From Trebouxia sp. TZW2008 (lineage: Eukaryota; Chlorophyta; Trebouxiophyceae; Trebouxiales; Trebouxiaceae): a stretch of 64,000 bases of DNA. The notes beneath the pieces were generated by a model. It had not been told where the DNA came from. It searched no databases and saw only the letters and a program-made list of their open reading frames with translations. Positions 46,511 through 59,600 of the stretch are shown here, piece by piece (positions within the stretch are counted from its first letter, which is position 1; every line of letters starts with the position of its first letter). The stretch covers positions 62,001 through 126,000 of the forward strand of contig BDIU01000217.1 of assembly GCA_002118135.1 (NCBI GenBank), written 5' to 3'. A program made the position numbers and the translations under genes.

Positions 46511-48436
46511 GCTTAGCTCGCGACGTGAAAGCGAATGTTATTTGAACACGAAAGACATCAGACTCTGCGCCGGCGCTGAAGTAGCTGCTATTGCAAGCGG
46601 AAAGAAAGCTTTCGAGTCTGTTTTGCGACCGCGTCCTGAACCTGCTTTGCTACCTTCGCTGTGCCTAATTCTCGTCCTGTCGTTTTCGTGAGGTTACGGC
46701 AGAAGCTGTCATATGACGCCGTCAATGGGCAGCAATTAGACAGGTGGCAATTCACATGGGCCCGCCAGCTGGAAGCCAAAGCATTGCAGCTCAAGTTTCT
46801 GTGCAAATTTCGTGCCTTGAGCTTGCACTGCAACAAGCAGCAAGTGTAGGTTGACAAGAAACCCGGCAGCACAGCAGACTACTGCAGCAAGCTTGCACTG
46901 TATCGCTGTGATGCATCACAAAATAGCTTCATTGCATTGCTTCTGACAATGACACGTATGTCCAAGCCTTCAGCAATGAAAACGCAGCAAAAGTACAAGC
47001 ACAACCACAACCATGTGCTCTAGTAGAAGTTCACTAGCTGCGAGTATCAGAGATATGCAGAGTCTCAGCAGATGGCAAAGATCTGGCATTTCTTATCTGA
47101 CAACAATCAAATCTTGCTGCAAGAGGTCTTAGCAATCAGCAAACATGTTATGGAAATGGCAATTGACAGCTATGGGCAACTCTGGGCCCCCATTGGGATG
47201 GGTGTTGCACCCCTTGCAGTCAGCACTTGCGCATCTGTAGCTGCAGCTCTTGACGTTTGTGACCTACAGGCTCAGCATGACATTGCCATTCATTAGCAAC
47301 TGGTGCATTTGACCATATCTGCCAGTTCGCTTTGCTCAGCTGCGGCGGGCTGGGCCTCGTGGAGCTGCTGTGCTATCTGTCCGGTACAGTGCAGGCCGAC
47401 ATGCTGAGTAAGACCGCTTGTGACAGCTCAAAAGTCGTGACAATAGCAAGCTGATCTATACATCCAGAGTGAAGGTGTAGCTCCAGTGCGGGCACTTTGG
47501 CGCGCTGGCCCCAAGCCATGGACGGTGGGCAACAGACAGCGGGTCTGCGCGGCGCATTGCTCTGGTCAGCGCAGTGGGCAGCCTTGGTCCTCTCCTTGCC
47601 GGGCTTGATTTTTGGGTGGGCTGTTATTGCTTGGAGCTGCTTCCTGCTTGGCAGCGCCAGCTGTATTTTGAGGGCCTTGCAGCAGCTTCATCAGCATTGG
47701 CCTGCCGAGCTCAGCAGCTTGCCATGGAAAAGATGAGCAAAGTTTATGAGGCACTCCACCAGCTTCAGCACCGCAAGGGCAGCTGACTGCAAAAGTCCTT
47801 GAAGAAGACAACGTGCTGATACGATCCAAACGCTTCCAAATGCGCACAATGTACAGTGGCATGTTAAAACATTAGCTGGACGTCTGGCTCAAGCACATAA
47901 GGTTCTGAGCATTGCGAGCTACAAGCTTGTTGCAACATCTCATTAAATTTTGACAATGTGAGCAAGTATACGCGACATGCAAACAGCACGTACAGCACAA
48001 GCCTTGCTCAGCTATGCAACGAGATGCGCACCAACAAAAACCAATTATTACATGCAGCATACAGACCACATAGCATTTGCAACAGACAGTATGCTTGACA
48101 TATTGGCGTGTTGATAGATTGTAGGGAGAGGCAAGTCCACACAGCACTACTACTTACACTAGCTTGAAGAGACCTGAACATTGCAAGCAACACACATAAA
48201 TAGCTGTACTACACAGCAACATTGCAAGCTGTAACTACACACAAAACTTTGTCAGCTCTGTTCTTGATCAGCATAGCTAGTAATGAGTTCATGCTGATCA
48301 ACTTGTTGAATCGTATCAACAGTTCAAAACCAAAGCGCTGCGTAAAATTTGCCAACCCCTTGGCAACTTGTGTTAGTTGTTGCACTTGCTACTTGTTTAC
48401 TGTACTTGCAAAATCACATGCAGCTGTACAAGTTTG
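46511..48436. other. spacer with a possible plus-strand gene
   Basis: Between the Mpv17 start and the end of the CBP60-like gene. Plus-strand segments at about 46640-46849 (QLDRWQFTWARQLEAKALQL, followed by GTAGG) and 47487-47787 could be exons. I could not join them in a consistent frame. Confidence 0.3.
47487..47787 (+). CDS. hypothetical protein, last-exon candidate
   Basis: After an acceptor-like CTCCAG at 47481-47486, a frame stays open for 100 codons to a stop at 47785-47787. It has a hydrophobic middle (GSLGPLLAGLDFWVGCYCLE) and a helical end (AMEKMSKVYEALHQLQHRKG). An overlapping frame starting ATG at 47518 gives a different 72-aa hydrophobic peptide. I recognise neither; the first has the more protein-like end. 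Confidence 0.3.
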
Positions 48437-51400
48437 TCAACTCTGGTCTCCATCAGAGTCAGTACCATCATTGTCACCGTCATCATCTGTGGCTTCAGAA
48501 TCCTCTGCCCGGTCACTACCATTGTCATAGTTGTGCCAGTCCCTTTGTTTGTTATCAACTGTATTGTTCTCATCATATGCATGTGGGCTGTCCTTGCCTA
48601 AGTAAGGGTCATGACTCACAGCATCATGACTCACAGGATCATGTCCTACATTGTCAGCATCATACCCACGCTGTGTTGGTAGCTGCTGATGCTTTCTGTC
48701 ATGAGGCAAAGCATGCTGCTTTGCATCAGTATCGTCACCCCGCTGTGTTTGCTGCTGAGCAGCAGATAAGGCGCCTGGATAAGCCTTTTCTGTGGGGGCG
48801 CTGTGATGCATGTGCGAAGCTATTTCGTGATGATCCCCATGAGCAGGTGAGCGTGGGTCTCTGTTAGGGTATTGGTGCTGGTAGGATCCCTGGAAGGGCC
48901 CCTTTGGCGCTGGGGATGCCCTTTGGTGCACAGTGCCCTGCGCGTGCTCATCTTCTTCTTGAAGGGCTGGATCAACTGACTGCTTCTGGCGTAGTCTTTG
49001 CGTCGCATCAGCGCTGCCAGAGTCTCTTTTCCTCTTCCTCTCCCTGCAATGCAAAGTTATATGTTCATTGAACACAATGGCTTGGCCAGCAGAGCAGGAG
49101 ACTAGAAACTCGCATCTTGGGGTGAATGTTTTCTGGGCACCGGCCATGCAAAGGGATGCTCATGGTGCAAGTTGTCAGCACAGTCAGTTGTGACGCAGAG
49201 AGCATCCTGCAAAGCAGCAGTGCATGGCATGAAGCAGCAACAGCGCAGCGCAGCTAGGAGCTTGAGCGTCCAAGTCTTGAGACGCTATGCATGCTGTGCA
49301 GTCAGCCACACACCTGGCCATACAGCAGGACTTTGCTCCACAATTTGGTCACAAGTGCACAGCCATGTACATGTATGAAGCACAGGCTCAGCATATGGTG
49401 ATGCCGCATTCCTTTCTCTTCACATGCAAAGCATTGATCGCTGCACTTGCCTGTTGTCCTTTGCCATGTGTTCTAGTGCCATTGCATGGCGCTGTGTACG
49501 CCCGGGGCTAGTTGGTGCAGCCCTGCCCTGGTGCCCATGACCTTCATTGTAGACATTGTTGCTGTCCCTGTGGCCAGCACTTGCAGGTCTGCCCCTTGCC
49601 TGGTCAGGCTCAGGAGCAGGGCTACTTGAAGGCGCTCTGCTCCAGGCCTGATCTGGTTCCGCCCTAGGGCTGTTCGGTGCAGCCCTGCCCCAGGGCTGGT
49701 CCCTGTCAGCCCTGGGGCTGTTTGGTGCACTCCTGCCATGGGGCTGGTCCCTATCAGCCCTAGGGCTATTCGGCGCCGCCCTGATCCAGGGCTTGCTTGA
49801 GTCATGCTTAGGGCTGACTGATGGCGGAGGTGTCCGACTTCTCTGCAGCTGGTTGAAGTGCGCCAAGGCAGGAGAGCTGTCCTCCACCATTTCCTGCTTC
49901 TTTGTTGGCGCCTTTTTTTGAATGTCCTGCATGCGCCCAATTTCCCGCTGCTGCTGCTGATGATGCTGCTGCAGCTGTGCACGCTGTGTCTCTGTGCGCT
50001 GCTGCTGCTGAAGCTGCTTCAGCAGCTTGTCCCCTAAGTGCTGCCTGATCTCATCCTGACCCTGCACAGAAAGCACAGTCATATCCTCGCAAAAATAGTG
50101 TATACAAGCTGACAGCGTTTTGAAAACTTTGCTCTGTAAGTGCTGCATGACTGCGTCAAGGCCCTCTCAAAGCAGCCAATGACAATTTGTCAGCAGATTA
50201 GCAGCTTTCAATAGTGGAAACTGCAGCTTCAAAAGATGTTCCAAGTACTGCTTCATGGCATACTGACCCTGACAAGACAGCACAACCACAATTTGGTGGG
50301 AAGATATCACCCTTAACATAGCAACAGCAGTCCATGCAGGACAAATTGGACAAGATACTGTAGCTCATCTATGATTGAGAGTTTCCGGCCGGTTGAGGAC
50401 CTGTCTTTTTGACATGTTGAACATGCAGTTTGCAACGCATTTCGTTCAATCTATGCATTCTAAATATGTGCTAGGCAGGCTCAGCAGGCCCAGCTAGGTA
50501 CGTACTGGAGGAGCCAACTGTCTCCAACCAGTTCATTCCTATGCTATCCTAAACCATTTGTACTGAGCATGAAGGGAGGTGAGGTTCTTGTATATGGTTG
50601 TCTGCCAAATGTCTCTGGGCTTGCCCCTGGCCTTTGTACCTGAGAACTGCCCAAACATACACTGCTCATTCTTTCATTCATTATGAATGTAGGCTAGGCA
50701 GGCTCAGCAGGCCCAACCATGTACGTACAGAAGCAATCAAATGTCTCCAGCCAGTTCGATCATGAGCTAACCTAAACCAATTATATTGTATTGCTCTGCT
50801 CATGCGACTTTGACATTAACTTGCCTGTTGAGGACCTCTTGCTGAGGGGCTAGCAGCATCTTGACCATCCCCAAACACCCCCTGATGAGTCCCTACCCCG
50901 CCCCTGCTGGGGTTCCTGGAGGGCTGTGCCAAACTGCCCTTGCCCTCATGCTGCCCTCTGTGCTTGCTCGTGGACAGTAACTCATCACCAGTGACTGATG
51001 GCATGGCTGACATGTCATTCAGATTGTGACTGTTGAAACTGCCAAGGCTGCTGTTTTTGGCAAAGTTGCTCCATGATAGCAAAGACGGCAGAGCACTGGC
51101 CTGCAACATGAACAGAACCATTGTTGCAACAATAAAAGCGCTATCGACATAGTGCTGAGTTCATGACCATGACTGACAGATTCCTCTACACAACAAGAAT
51201 AACATGATGGGTGTCATGAAGTTTCAAAAGTGTGACTGTTGAAGCTGCCTAGGCTGCTGTTCTTGTCAAAGTTGAGATGGCAATGCGCCGGCCTGCAGCA
51301 CCACACAGCTGATCAAAACGAAGCACACGGTGGGAAAATCAACTTCTTGCAACACTACAGCACTTGTGGCAATGATTGCACAACTTTGCCTCGGCTAGGC

Positions 51401-54400
51401 AAAACGTGTTGCTGCGCCACCGGAATACGACAATAGCATGTGTCTGTGAAGTAGTTGTCAAATGCAAGTAATGCTTTCTGACAAATCATACACATGCAAC
51501 ATCATGCACAATGGTTAGGCAGGTTGCCACCAGATGCTTCTGTCTGCATTTGATACCAGACATAAAACACAGCAAAGCACTGTATGCTTTTCAGCAATGC
51601 CCACATTTTGCTGGATGACAGTGTCACTGTCGACAGATCCCCTGGCCCCCATTTGCTCCATCCAAATGTGCAGCAAGTGACGCAGAAAGTTCTGATCCTT
51701 GTCTTTGTGCGCTTTGACTTACATTGTGCTGGTTGGCAATGTCACTGTTGACTGATCCCATGCCCCCCAACTGTTCCATCCAGCTAGGGCTGGGGCCATT
51801 CCAAGAGCCCTCTGGCACCCCATGGAAGTCCTTCTTGCCTGACAAGCAGATATCGTTTCAGCGGCATCATCACCACAGCATGGGCAGAACATTGACATGT
51901 TGTCCCATTGAATGCTTGATGATCATAACAAGCAGATCTACAAGGGACATGAACAGACATCAGACTGCATTTTTGGCAAGCACTAGTGGCTCATCAAGAG
52001 GTATGGGTTGCGTAGTCATATGCAACATAGCCTGTACAGACTTGGCGGGAAGATGCAGCTTGCCTGAATCCTGGAAGGGCAGACTGGTCAAACCCTCAAA
52101 GGGGTTTGGCGGAATGGAGCGTGAGCCAGTTCCAGTTGCCGTATGCTCGCTGCCCTGCCCTTCAGGAATCTTGCTGGCCTCAAAAATGGCCTTGGAGGGC
52201 AGTTTGGGGCCTGCCCTGCCCTCCTGATTGCCTGCTAGCTGTTGAGCAAACATCTGGCTCAGCAGTGCAGCGCTCTCCTCCTGAAAGCAGAAAAAGACTG
52301 TCAAAGGCAAAAATGACCACAACATGGTGTTTGCATTGCCTACACAAGACACAAAGCCGGCCCGCTCTCCTTTTGATGTATTGACTGGAAGACAATATGG
52401 AGCCTGTCCTGCGCTTCTCAACACAGTGTGTGGGTTGCGCCGTGCGTATGCCTGGTTGCTGATTGATGCTTGAACAATAAACTCACTCAGCACTGAAGCA
52501 TCTGCGGGGTGGGAGTCCCTACAGGTTCCACGACGTACTGCAGTTCTCAAATAGATCAGCTGAATTTGCATGCAAAAGCACTGACCTGGGCACTCATGTG
52601 ATGACCAGCCCTGCCAGGGGGGGCCTGCTGAGTGGGCCAGGGGGGTGGGGAGCCCCCAAAGGACAACCCTTCCCGCCTGCTGCCACCGCTGCCCTTGCGT
52701 CCAAAGCCTGTCAGCTCTGCATTGGGCATTTGGAGTTCAACATGTTCTGTTCTTGTGACGTTGTAGACAGCAGCGTGAACCGAGACATACGCTCAGAAGC
52801 TGCTTGATAAAGCTGGACTGAAAAATGTCGCGCATTGATGCTATGTGTTTCACTTTATGTGCTGCCAGACGTCAGGGCAAGCTTAGGACCGCATTGACCT
52901 CAGTTTTAAGCCCAGGTGTGTATTACTGAATCACACTATACTGTGGAGCAGTTTCCACACCGACCATACATGCATGGACACATCGGTGACAGCACAGTGA
53001 CTCAGCATTGTTGCTTTCATGGCTCTGTTGATCAAGCCAAGGCCAAAGCGCTGCCACCATACACTAATCTGGGTGAAGCATGTGGACAAGCAGCCAGGAG
53101 CATGCAGGCAAGCGGGCAGGCAAACTGGCATAGGCTGATGGCAGGCAGACAGGCAGACAAGCAGACAGACACACACAGACACACACATACAAGCGGACGG
53201 ATAGAGGAGAAGCTCTCACCGCTAGCAAGACCATTGCTGTGTGCATCTGCCCGCCCATAGGCTTCCTCCTGCAGCACAGACAGACTCTATCAGCACTCAC
53301 AATGCCTGATGCTGCTAGAGTAACCTCTCTTTGTAACGACTGCTTTGGTCACCAAGAAATTTGTCCTTACATCAAATTGTCCTTACTCAGAGGGCCCACT
53401 GCAGTCAGAATGCAGTCCTTCGTTCCCAGATGCAATGTCCTTACATTGAGAATGTCCTTATATCGAGTGTCCTTATAACGAGACATTACTGTATGCTGAG
53501 GCAGTACTCATGAAAAGCTGGGTGCACTCACAGCAGCAAAAGAAGAACTTTGCTTCAGATGTTTATGCAAAACTTCAACATGACAGTGCCAGCCATTACT
53601 TGCAGACAATATTCTGTCAAAGCTCAATTGTGCAGTCAAGCCTGTGTATGAAATGGAACCCTTCACCTGACTGCATACTTGCACAGGAGTCAGAGCTCCC
53701 AAGAACAGTTAGGGCCAGGCCTGGGCCATCACTGATTTGACCCATGAGTCTGCACTGGAATTGAAGCCCCCTTTCCCCCTGACGATACAGGAGTGACAGC
53801 TTGGCATCAGGCTTTGACAACACAATGATCGTTGAAACTACAGTGAACGAGGTCTGAGCTTTCTCTGCTTACCTGCACAGGAGTCAAGGCGCCCTTGATG
53901 ACGCTGGACTGGCTGTACTGAATGATCTGGTTCAGGGTCTCAAAGTGTTGGTTGCCCAGAGTGAAGATCATCCAACCTGGGTGAAAGTCTTCCCACCACA
54001 GCCGCATTGCTTGCTCGCAACTGGCCTGAACCTGTAACAGCACAACAGAAACATCAGCACAGTTTGCTTTCATGACGCTGGACTGGCTGTACTGAATGAT
54101 CTGGTTCAGGGTCTCAAAGTGTTGGTTGCCCAGGGTGAAGATCCTCCATCCTGGATGGAAGTCCTCCCACCAAGTCGCATTGCTTGCTCGCAACTGGCCT
54201 GAACCTGTAACAGCACAACAGAAACATCAGCACAGTTTGCATTCATGACGCTGGACTGGCTGTACTGAATGATCTGGTTCAGGGTCTCAAAGTGTTGGTT
54301 GCCCAAGGTGAAGATCCTCCATCCTGGATGGAAGTCCTCCTACCAAGTCGCATTGCTTGCTCACAACTGGCCTGAACCTGTCAAAACACAACAGACTCAT

Positions 54401-56565
54401 GTACACAGCTTGCTTTGACCAATGATTGCCATGACTAAATTCTATGATGTGGTTCAGTGTCTCAAAGTGCCCAGAGTGAATATCAGGCAGCCTGCGTGGA
54501 AATCCTGCACAACCGCATTGCTTGCTCACAACTGGCCTGCACCTGCAACAATACGACAGACACATTTGCGCAATCTGCCTTAAACAGAAATTGCCATGAC
54601 TGACGAAAATTTCTGGTTTGTCTCAAAGTGCTGGTTGCCCTGGGTGAAGACCAGGTGATCCAGCCTGAATGACAGTCGTGCCACCGCAGCCGCATCGCCT
54701 GCTGGCCTGAACCTGCATCAGCATGATTCAAGTGTTGCTGTAGCCCAACATAGTTGGCCTGTAATTTTGAAGCAATGCAATCTGTTGACATGGCTTAGAT
54801 CCACAGCTTGATTCAAGTAGTGTTGATCACCCACATTCTAAATGGAAGTCTCCCCGCCACAAATGCATTGCCTGCTCACGGCCGGCCTGCATCTACAGCA
54901 GTCAGATCCCTGCTAACGCAACAGCTGAAATCCATGCTCAATTGCTTACAGCAGTAGTGGCTAATTGCAGCCTGGATGAAAGTTGTGAATGATCATTACT
55001 TATGTTGCAAAATGATCTCACCTGACCCCTTTGGGCGGGAAGTTGATGCTCTATGAGCAATGACTCCATGTGAAAACCAAACTCAAATCGTTTCAGGCTG
55101 CTGTGCCAACAAACTGTCCCTGATGTAAGTTGCTGGCATGCAACCCATGACCGTTGACTGATCATTAGTCCTGATGCATATTGATCTCACCTGATCCCTT
55201 TGGGCGGAAAGTTGATGCGCCATGGCAATACTTCCATGCAGTCCACCCCTTGAAATTATGTTTTGCTTTCCTTTGTATGAACTGAGTGTTGATTTACTCT
55301 GCAATCATTCAGTGATGATAGCAAATGTTGAGTCATGACACTGACAAGGGGTCAAGGATAAACGCACCTGATCTCTTTGGGCGGGAAGTTGATGCTCCAT
55401 GGGCACAACCTCCATAAAGTCCACCCCTTCATGCCGCCGGTTCTGAAGCAGAGCAACGGGAGCATCCAATTTGAGGTCACCCAAGCTACACTGGTACAAC
55501 AGTCCTACACTCATGTTCTTGATGTACCACGCTCGCATCCTGTTGTCCACCTGCGACATCATGAATCAAGTGGCTTGAACAACAGTGACGCAACAGGTGT
55601 GTGATTTCACACTTGGTCCAGTACGTGAACCAGGCGAGCAGCTGGATGCCAAAGCAGCTGGATGTGTGCAACAGGTGTCTTACCTTATTTGAACACGAGT
55701 CCTTTGTAGCTATACTATGCTACAAGATACACACACATTGAATGTCTTGCATGTGCATTGTGCCGCCATGTGAAGTGCATGAGGCATCTGTAAATCCTCT
55801 CTGATCCCTGGTACCTCGTATACCTGGACAGCAGTCTTGGCATGCTCACAAGCAGTGTCCCACTTCTTCTTACTTGGCTTCAGCAGTAGATGCTCTTTTT
55901 GATATATGTCATCACTGTGTGCAGTGCATTATGCAGCTGCAAACCCTGACGAAACCCTGGAGTGACTCCAGAGCAACCCATGCCTGGACAAGCAGTCTTG
56001 GCGTGCTCACAGGCAGCGTGCCACTTCTCTTTGCTCAGCTTCAGCAGCTGCCTCACTTTCCTGTTGCATGTGGTCAACATGTGCAGTGCACTGTGCAGCT
56101 GCAAACCATGATTGAACCCTAAAGCAACTATACAGCAACCCGTACCTGGACAGCAGTCTTGGCATGCTCACAGGCAGCGTCCCACTTCTCCTTGCTCAGC
56201 TTCAGTAGCTGCTTCAGCTTCTGCTGCATGTGACCATCAGCTTCACAGATCTTGGCGACCCTCTGAAACTCCCGCACTTTGGTCACCCTGCATAAGCATC
56301 CAAGCAGTATTTGTCTGCTGTCAAAGAGAGCCAACAGTGCATGTAACCTTCGACCTTACAAATCTTGGCGACCCTCTGAAACTCCCAGCATTTAGTCACC
56401 CTGCCAGACCAGGCATACACTGGTAAACAAAAGATAAATTGCAGAACTGAATAACGAAGGGCTGCAACATGAGATCGTCAAACAAGATGCAGCAGCAGCA
56501 ACAGAAGCAGCAAAACAAGCAGCAGAATAAGAATCAGAAGACAGGATACCTACAAAACAGCGAAG

Positions 56566-56605
<40 letters not shown>

Positions 56606-59600
56606 CAGCAAGACGCACAGGCTTTGCCTCTTTCTGAAAGACAAATCAGAAGAAGAAAATGAGAAGGATGAACACGATGAGAAGAGCAAGATAGTGGAGA
56701 AGAAAAGATACCTCCAGAGCTCCCTTGGCAGCTTCAGATCCAGGTTCATCTCATCAGCGCTAGCCTTGATCTCGTTCAGCTTCTTAACAGTTTCCTTGCC
56801 AATGTGGTTCAGCTTGCTGATCGGATCATCCAGGGAGGGAATCTCCTGCTTCTTCAGATTCTTGGTGCGCTTAGTCACCACCACAAACTCCTCTGACACA
56901 GCTGGCCTGATATTTAAGCGGGAGCCGCTGTTGCTGACTGCTCGCACTACCATTCTGAAAGGCGGCCGCTTGGTTCCCGCCAAAACTGACTCGCTACTTT
57001 CTGTGACTTTCACCTCCCTGCAGAAGGAAAGCTGACAATCATGCAGGATGCCTTTGCAGCGTTGTGGTTGTTTGAAGCAGCAAAGATGTAGACAACAGCT
57101 AGAGGTTTTTCACAGTAATGGTCAATGCATCAAGCCAAGCCTGATTACATCTGGGCTATTGCACAAGCCAAGCTACTTAGCAGTAGTTTCAAGCTCACAA
57201 CAATTATGCGTCCCAGAGACAATCCAGTACTCCTGTCAGGTCCTCCTGGACTTCACTACGCCCCATGAGAGGCAGCGAAAAGGACAGCATTTTCTTAGCT
57301 TCTCCCTCAAAAAGACAGACACAGCCAAAATCCACACAGCAGCAACCATCACGAGGCTTACTTGAGTAATGCAACTGTTCCATTGGTCTGGAAGTTGAGA
57401 GTGACTTGGGGCGACTAAACACTAATGGCCGACCCCCCTGCCACCATGAGGGGTTGCCCCACAATAAATAATACAACAATCATGCACTGCTCATTTGACA
57501 TCGGGATTTGAAGCAGACTCACTTGCGTGACACAAATCCCTCGTTGGTCTGGAACTTGAAAGTAACTTGGGGGTGATTCTACACTGTTTGCCACCCACAA
57601 TAAGCGACAAACACAATCATGTAGCAATTGTTCAATGCAAAGCAAGCTTCCTTTAATGCAACAGACGCCCAGATGTTGCAAGACACAACAGACAGCAAGG
57701 AGTGTAGCAGCCGTCAACATGCTTACTTGAGTGATACAAATGTCTCATCGGTCTGAGACCTGAGGGTGACTTGGGGTGCTCCACCTTCTTGGTCACACAC
57801 ATCATGCAACACATCATGGCTTTCTGTCAATCAAGAATGCCTGGTGACAACTTACTTGAGTGACACAAAAGTCTCATTGGTCTGGAACTTGAGGGTGACT
57901 TGGGGTCACTCAACGATGTTGGCCACCACCGCTGCCACCACGAGGGGTTGCACCACAACAATCCATGCAGCAACCATGCAATGATCATTCAAGCATTTAC
58001 AGTAAACTCACTTTAGGGATACAAATGTCTCGTTGTTCTGGAATTTGAGGGTAACCTGGGGGGACTCAACACTGTTGGCCACCCCCCCTGCCACCATGAG
58101 GGGCTCCCCCTTCTGGTTCTTCAGCACCTCACACTCATCCAGGATTTCCATTCTTTGCTCGCCAACCTCCCGACATCTACTGTTGAACTTGTTGCCGTCC
58201 AGTATGCACAACTGCACAAAGTACAGAATGAAGTGAGTCATATTTTGTGCCGCAGACAACAATCAGACTACCAGATCTTGTCCTGATGCAGGCTCTCTAT
58301 GCTTTGCTCCCCAACAGGAGTGTGTCAACAGGAGCTGTTGAGCTGTTGAAGATGCTGCTGTCCAATGAGGACGCGCACACACTCAGACAGTTGTCACAAA
58401 CAGAATGTCTTGTTTCATCAGCCTTCTAACACAAGCACACGACAAGACTACAGCACTTCACACTCTTGCAGAATACCCATGTTTTGCTCTCTGACAGCAG
58501 CGGCTGTTCAACTTGTTGCCCTACAGTATGCAACAAACAGGGTGTTCTCCATTCTGGGGAAAGGCAAAGCTTGCCTTCATTTTCATGCTGAACAAGTCAT
58601 CAGCAATGCATCTAATGGTAGCCCGATGATACAGTTTCAAATCAGGTTTCCCCCAGCATCTGGCCAGCGTTTGCAGAAAAGGCCAAAAAGGGGCCACAAG
58701 GGCAAAAAACAAAGAAGGAAAAGAATAGGAAAGCTCACCTCCAATTTCATGCCAGACAGATCATCAGTGATGCGCTCTCCAGTGACACCGTCAACCAATT
58801 CAACTTGGATCTCTCCTTCACACTTGGCCAAGAGCTTGTCACCAACCCAGTATTTGTGCGCAAAGTTGCCGGTGCAGCGCTTGTTGGGGTTGTGCTTGCA
58901 TAGCACGCACTGCAGCCGATTGCACCCATGATTCCTGCAATCATCCAAGGATGATGGAGTCAGCACTAGTGAAGACAACAGGAAACATATTTTGAAAGCC
59001 ATCAACCAATTCTGCTTGAAAGTCTCCCTCGCACTTGGCCAAAAAGCTTGGTCCCCACCCAGTTCTTGTGGGCAAAGTTACCAGTGCAGCGTTTTTTGGG
59101 GTGCTTGCACCAAACACACTGCAGCCTGTTGCACCCATGATTCCTGCAATCATCACAAGATGACCATGGTGAAAGACGGTGATTCTTGCAGGCACCAAGG
59201 GAAGAAGACAGCACATCGTCCCTGTTCAGAAACTCACAGGACCACCACCGATGCTTGTGCGCAAATTTGCCAGTGCAGCGCCTGTTGGGATTGTGCTTGC
59301 ACAGTACACACTGCAGCCTGTTGCGCCCATGGTTCCTGCAAACATCAAAAGATGGTCATGGTGAAAGGCAGTGTTTTCTGCAGGCATTGAGGGAAGAAGA
59401 CAGCACTTGGTCCCTGTCAAGAAACTCAAGGGACCACCACCGATGCTTGTGCACAAATTTGCCTGTGCAGCGCTTGTTGGGATTGTGCTTGCATAGCACA
59501 CACTGCAGCCTGTCGCACTTGTGACTCCTGCAAACATCAAGGCGGATACATAGCAAGAGCAGATGCGAAGTATACACAGCATTGTCACAACAGCATGCAC

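Noticed and set aside
53617..53823. Minus-strand segment PDAKLSLLYRQGERGLQFQ as an exon of the CBP60-like gene
   Set aside because: No good acceptor in phase, and its end is a partial copy of exon 8's 3' end; exon 8 joins exon 9 in phase without it.
56469..57035. Plus-strand 188-codon poly-Ser/Gln open frame
   Set aside because: Opposite the CBP60-like exon 5 and an intronic CAG tract; open by composition only.
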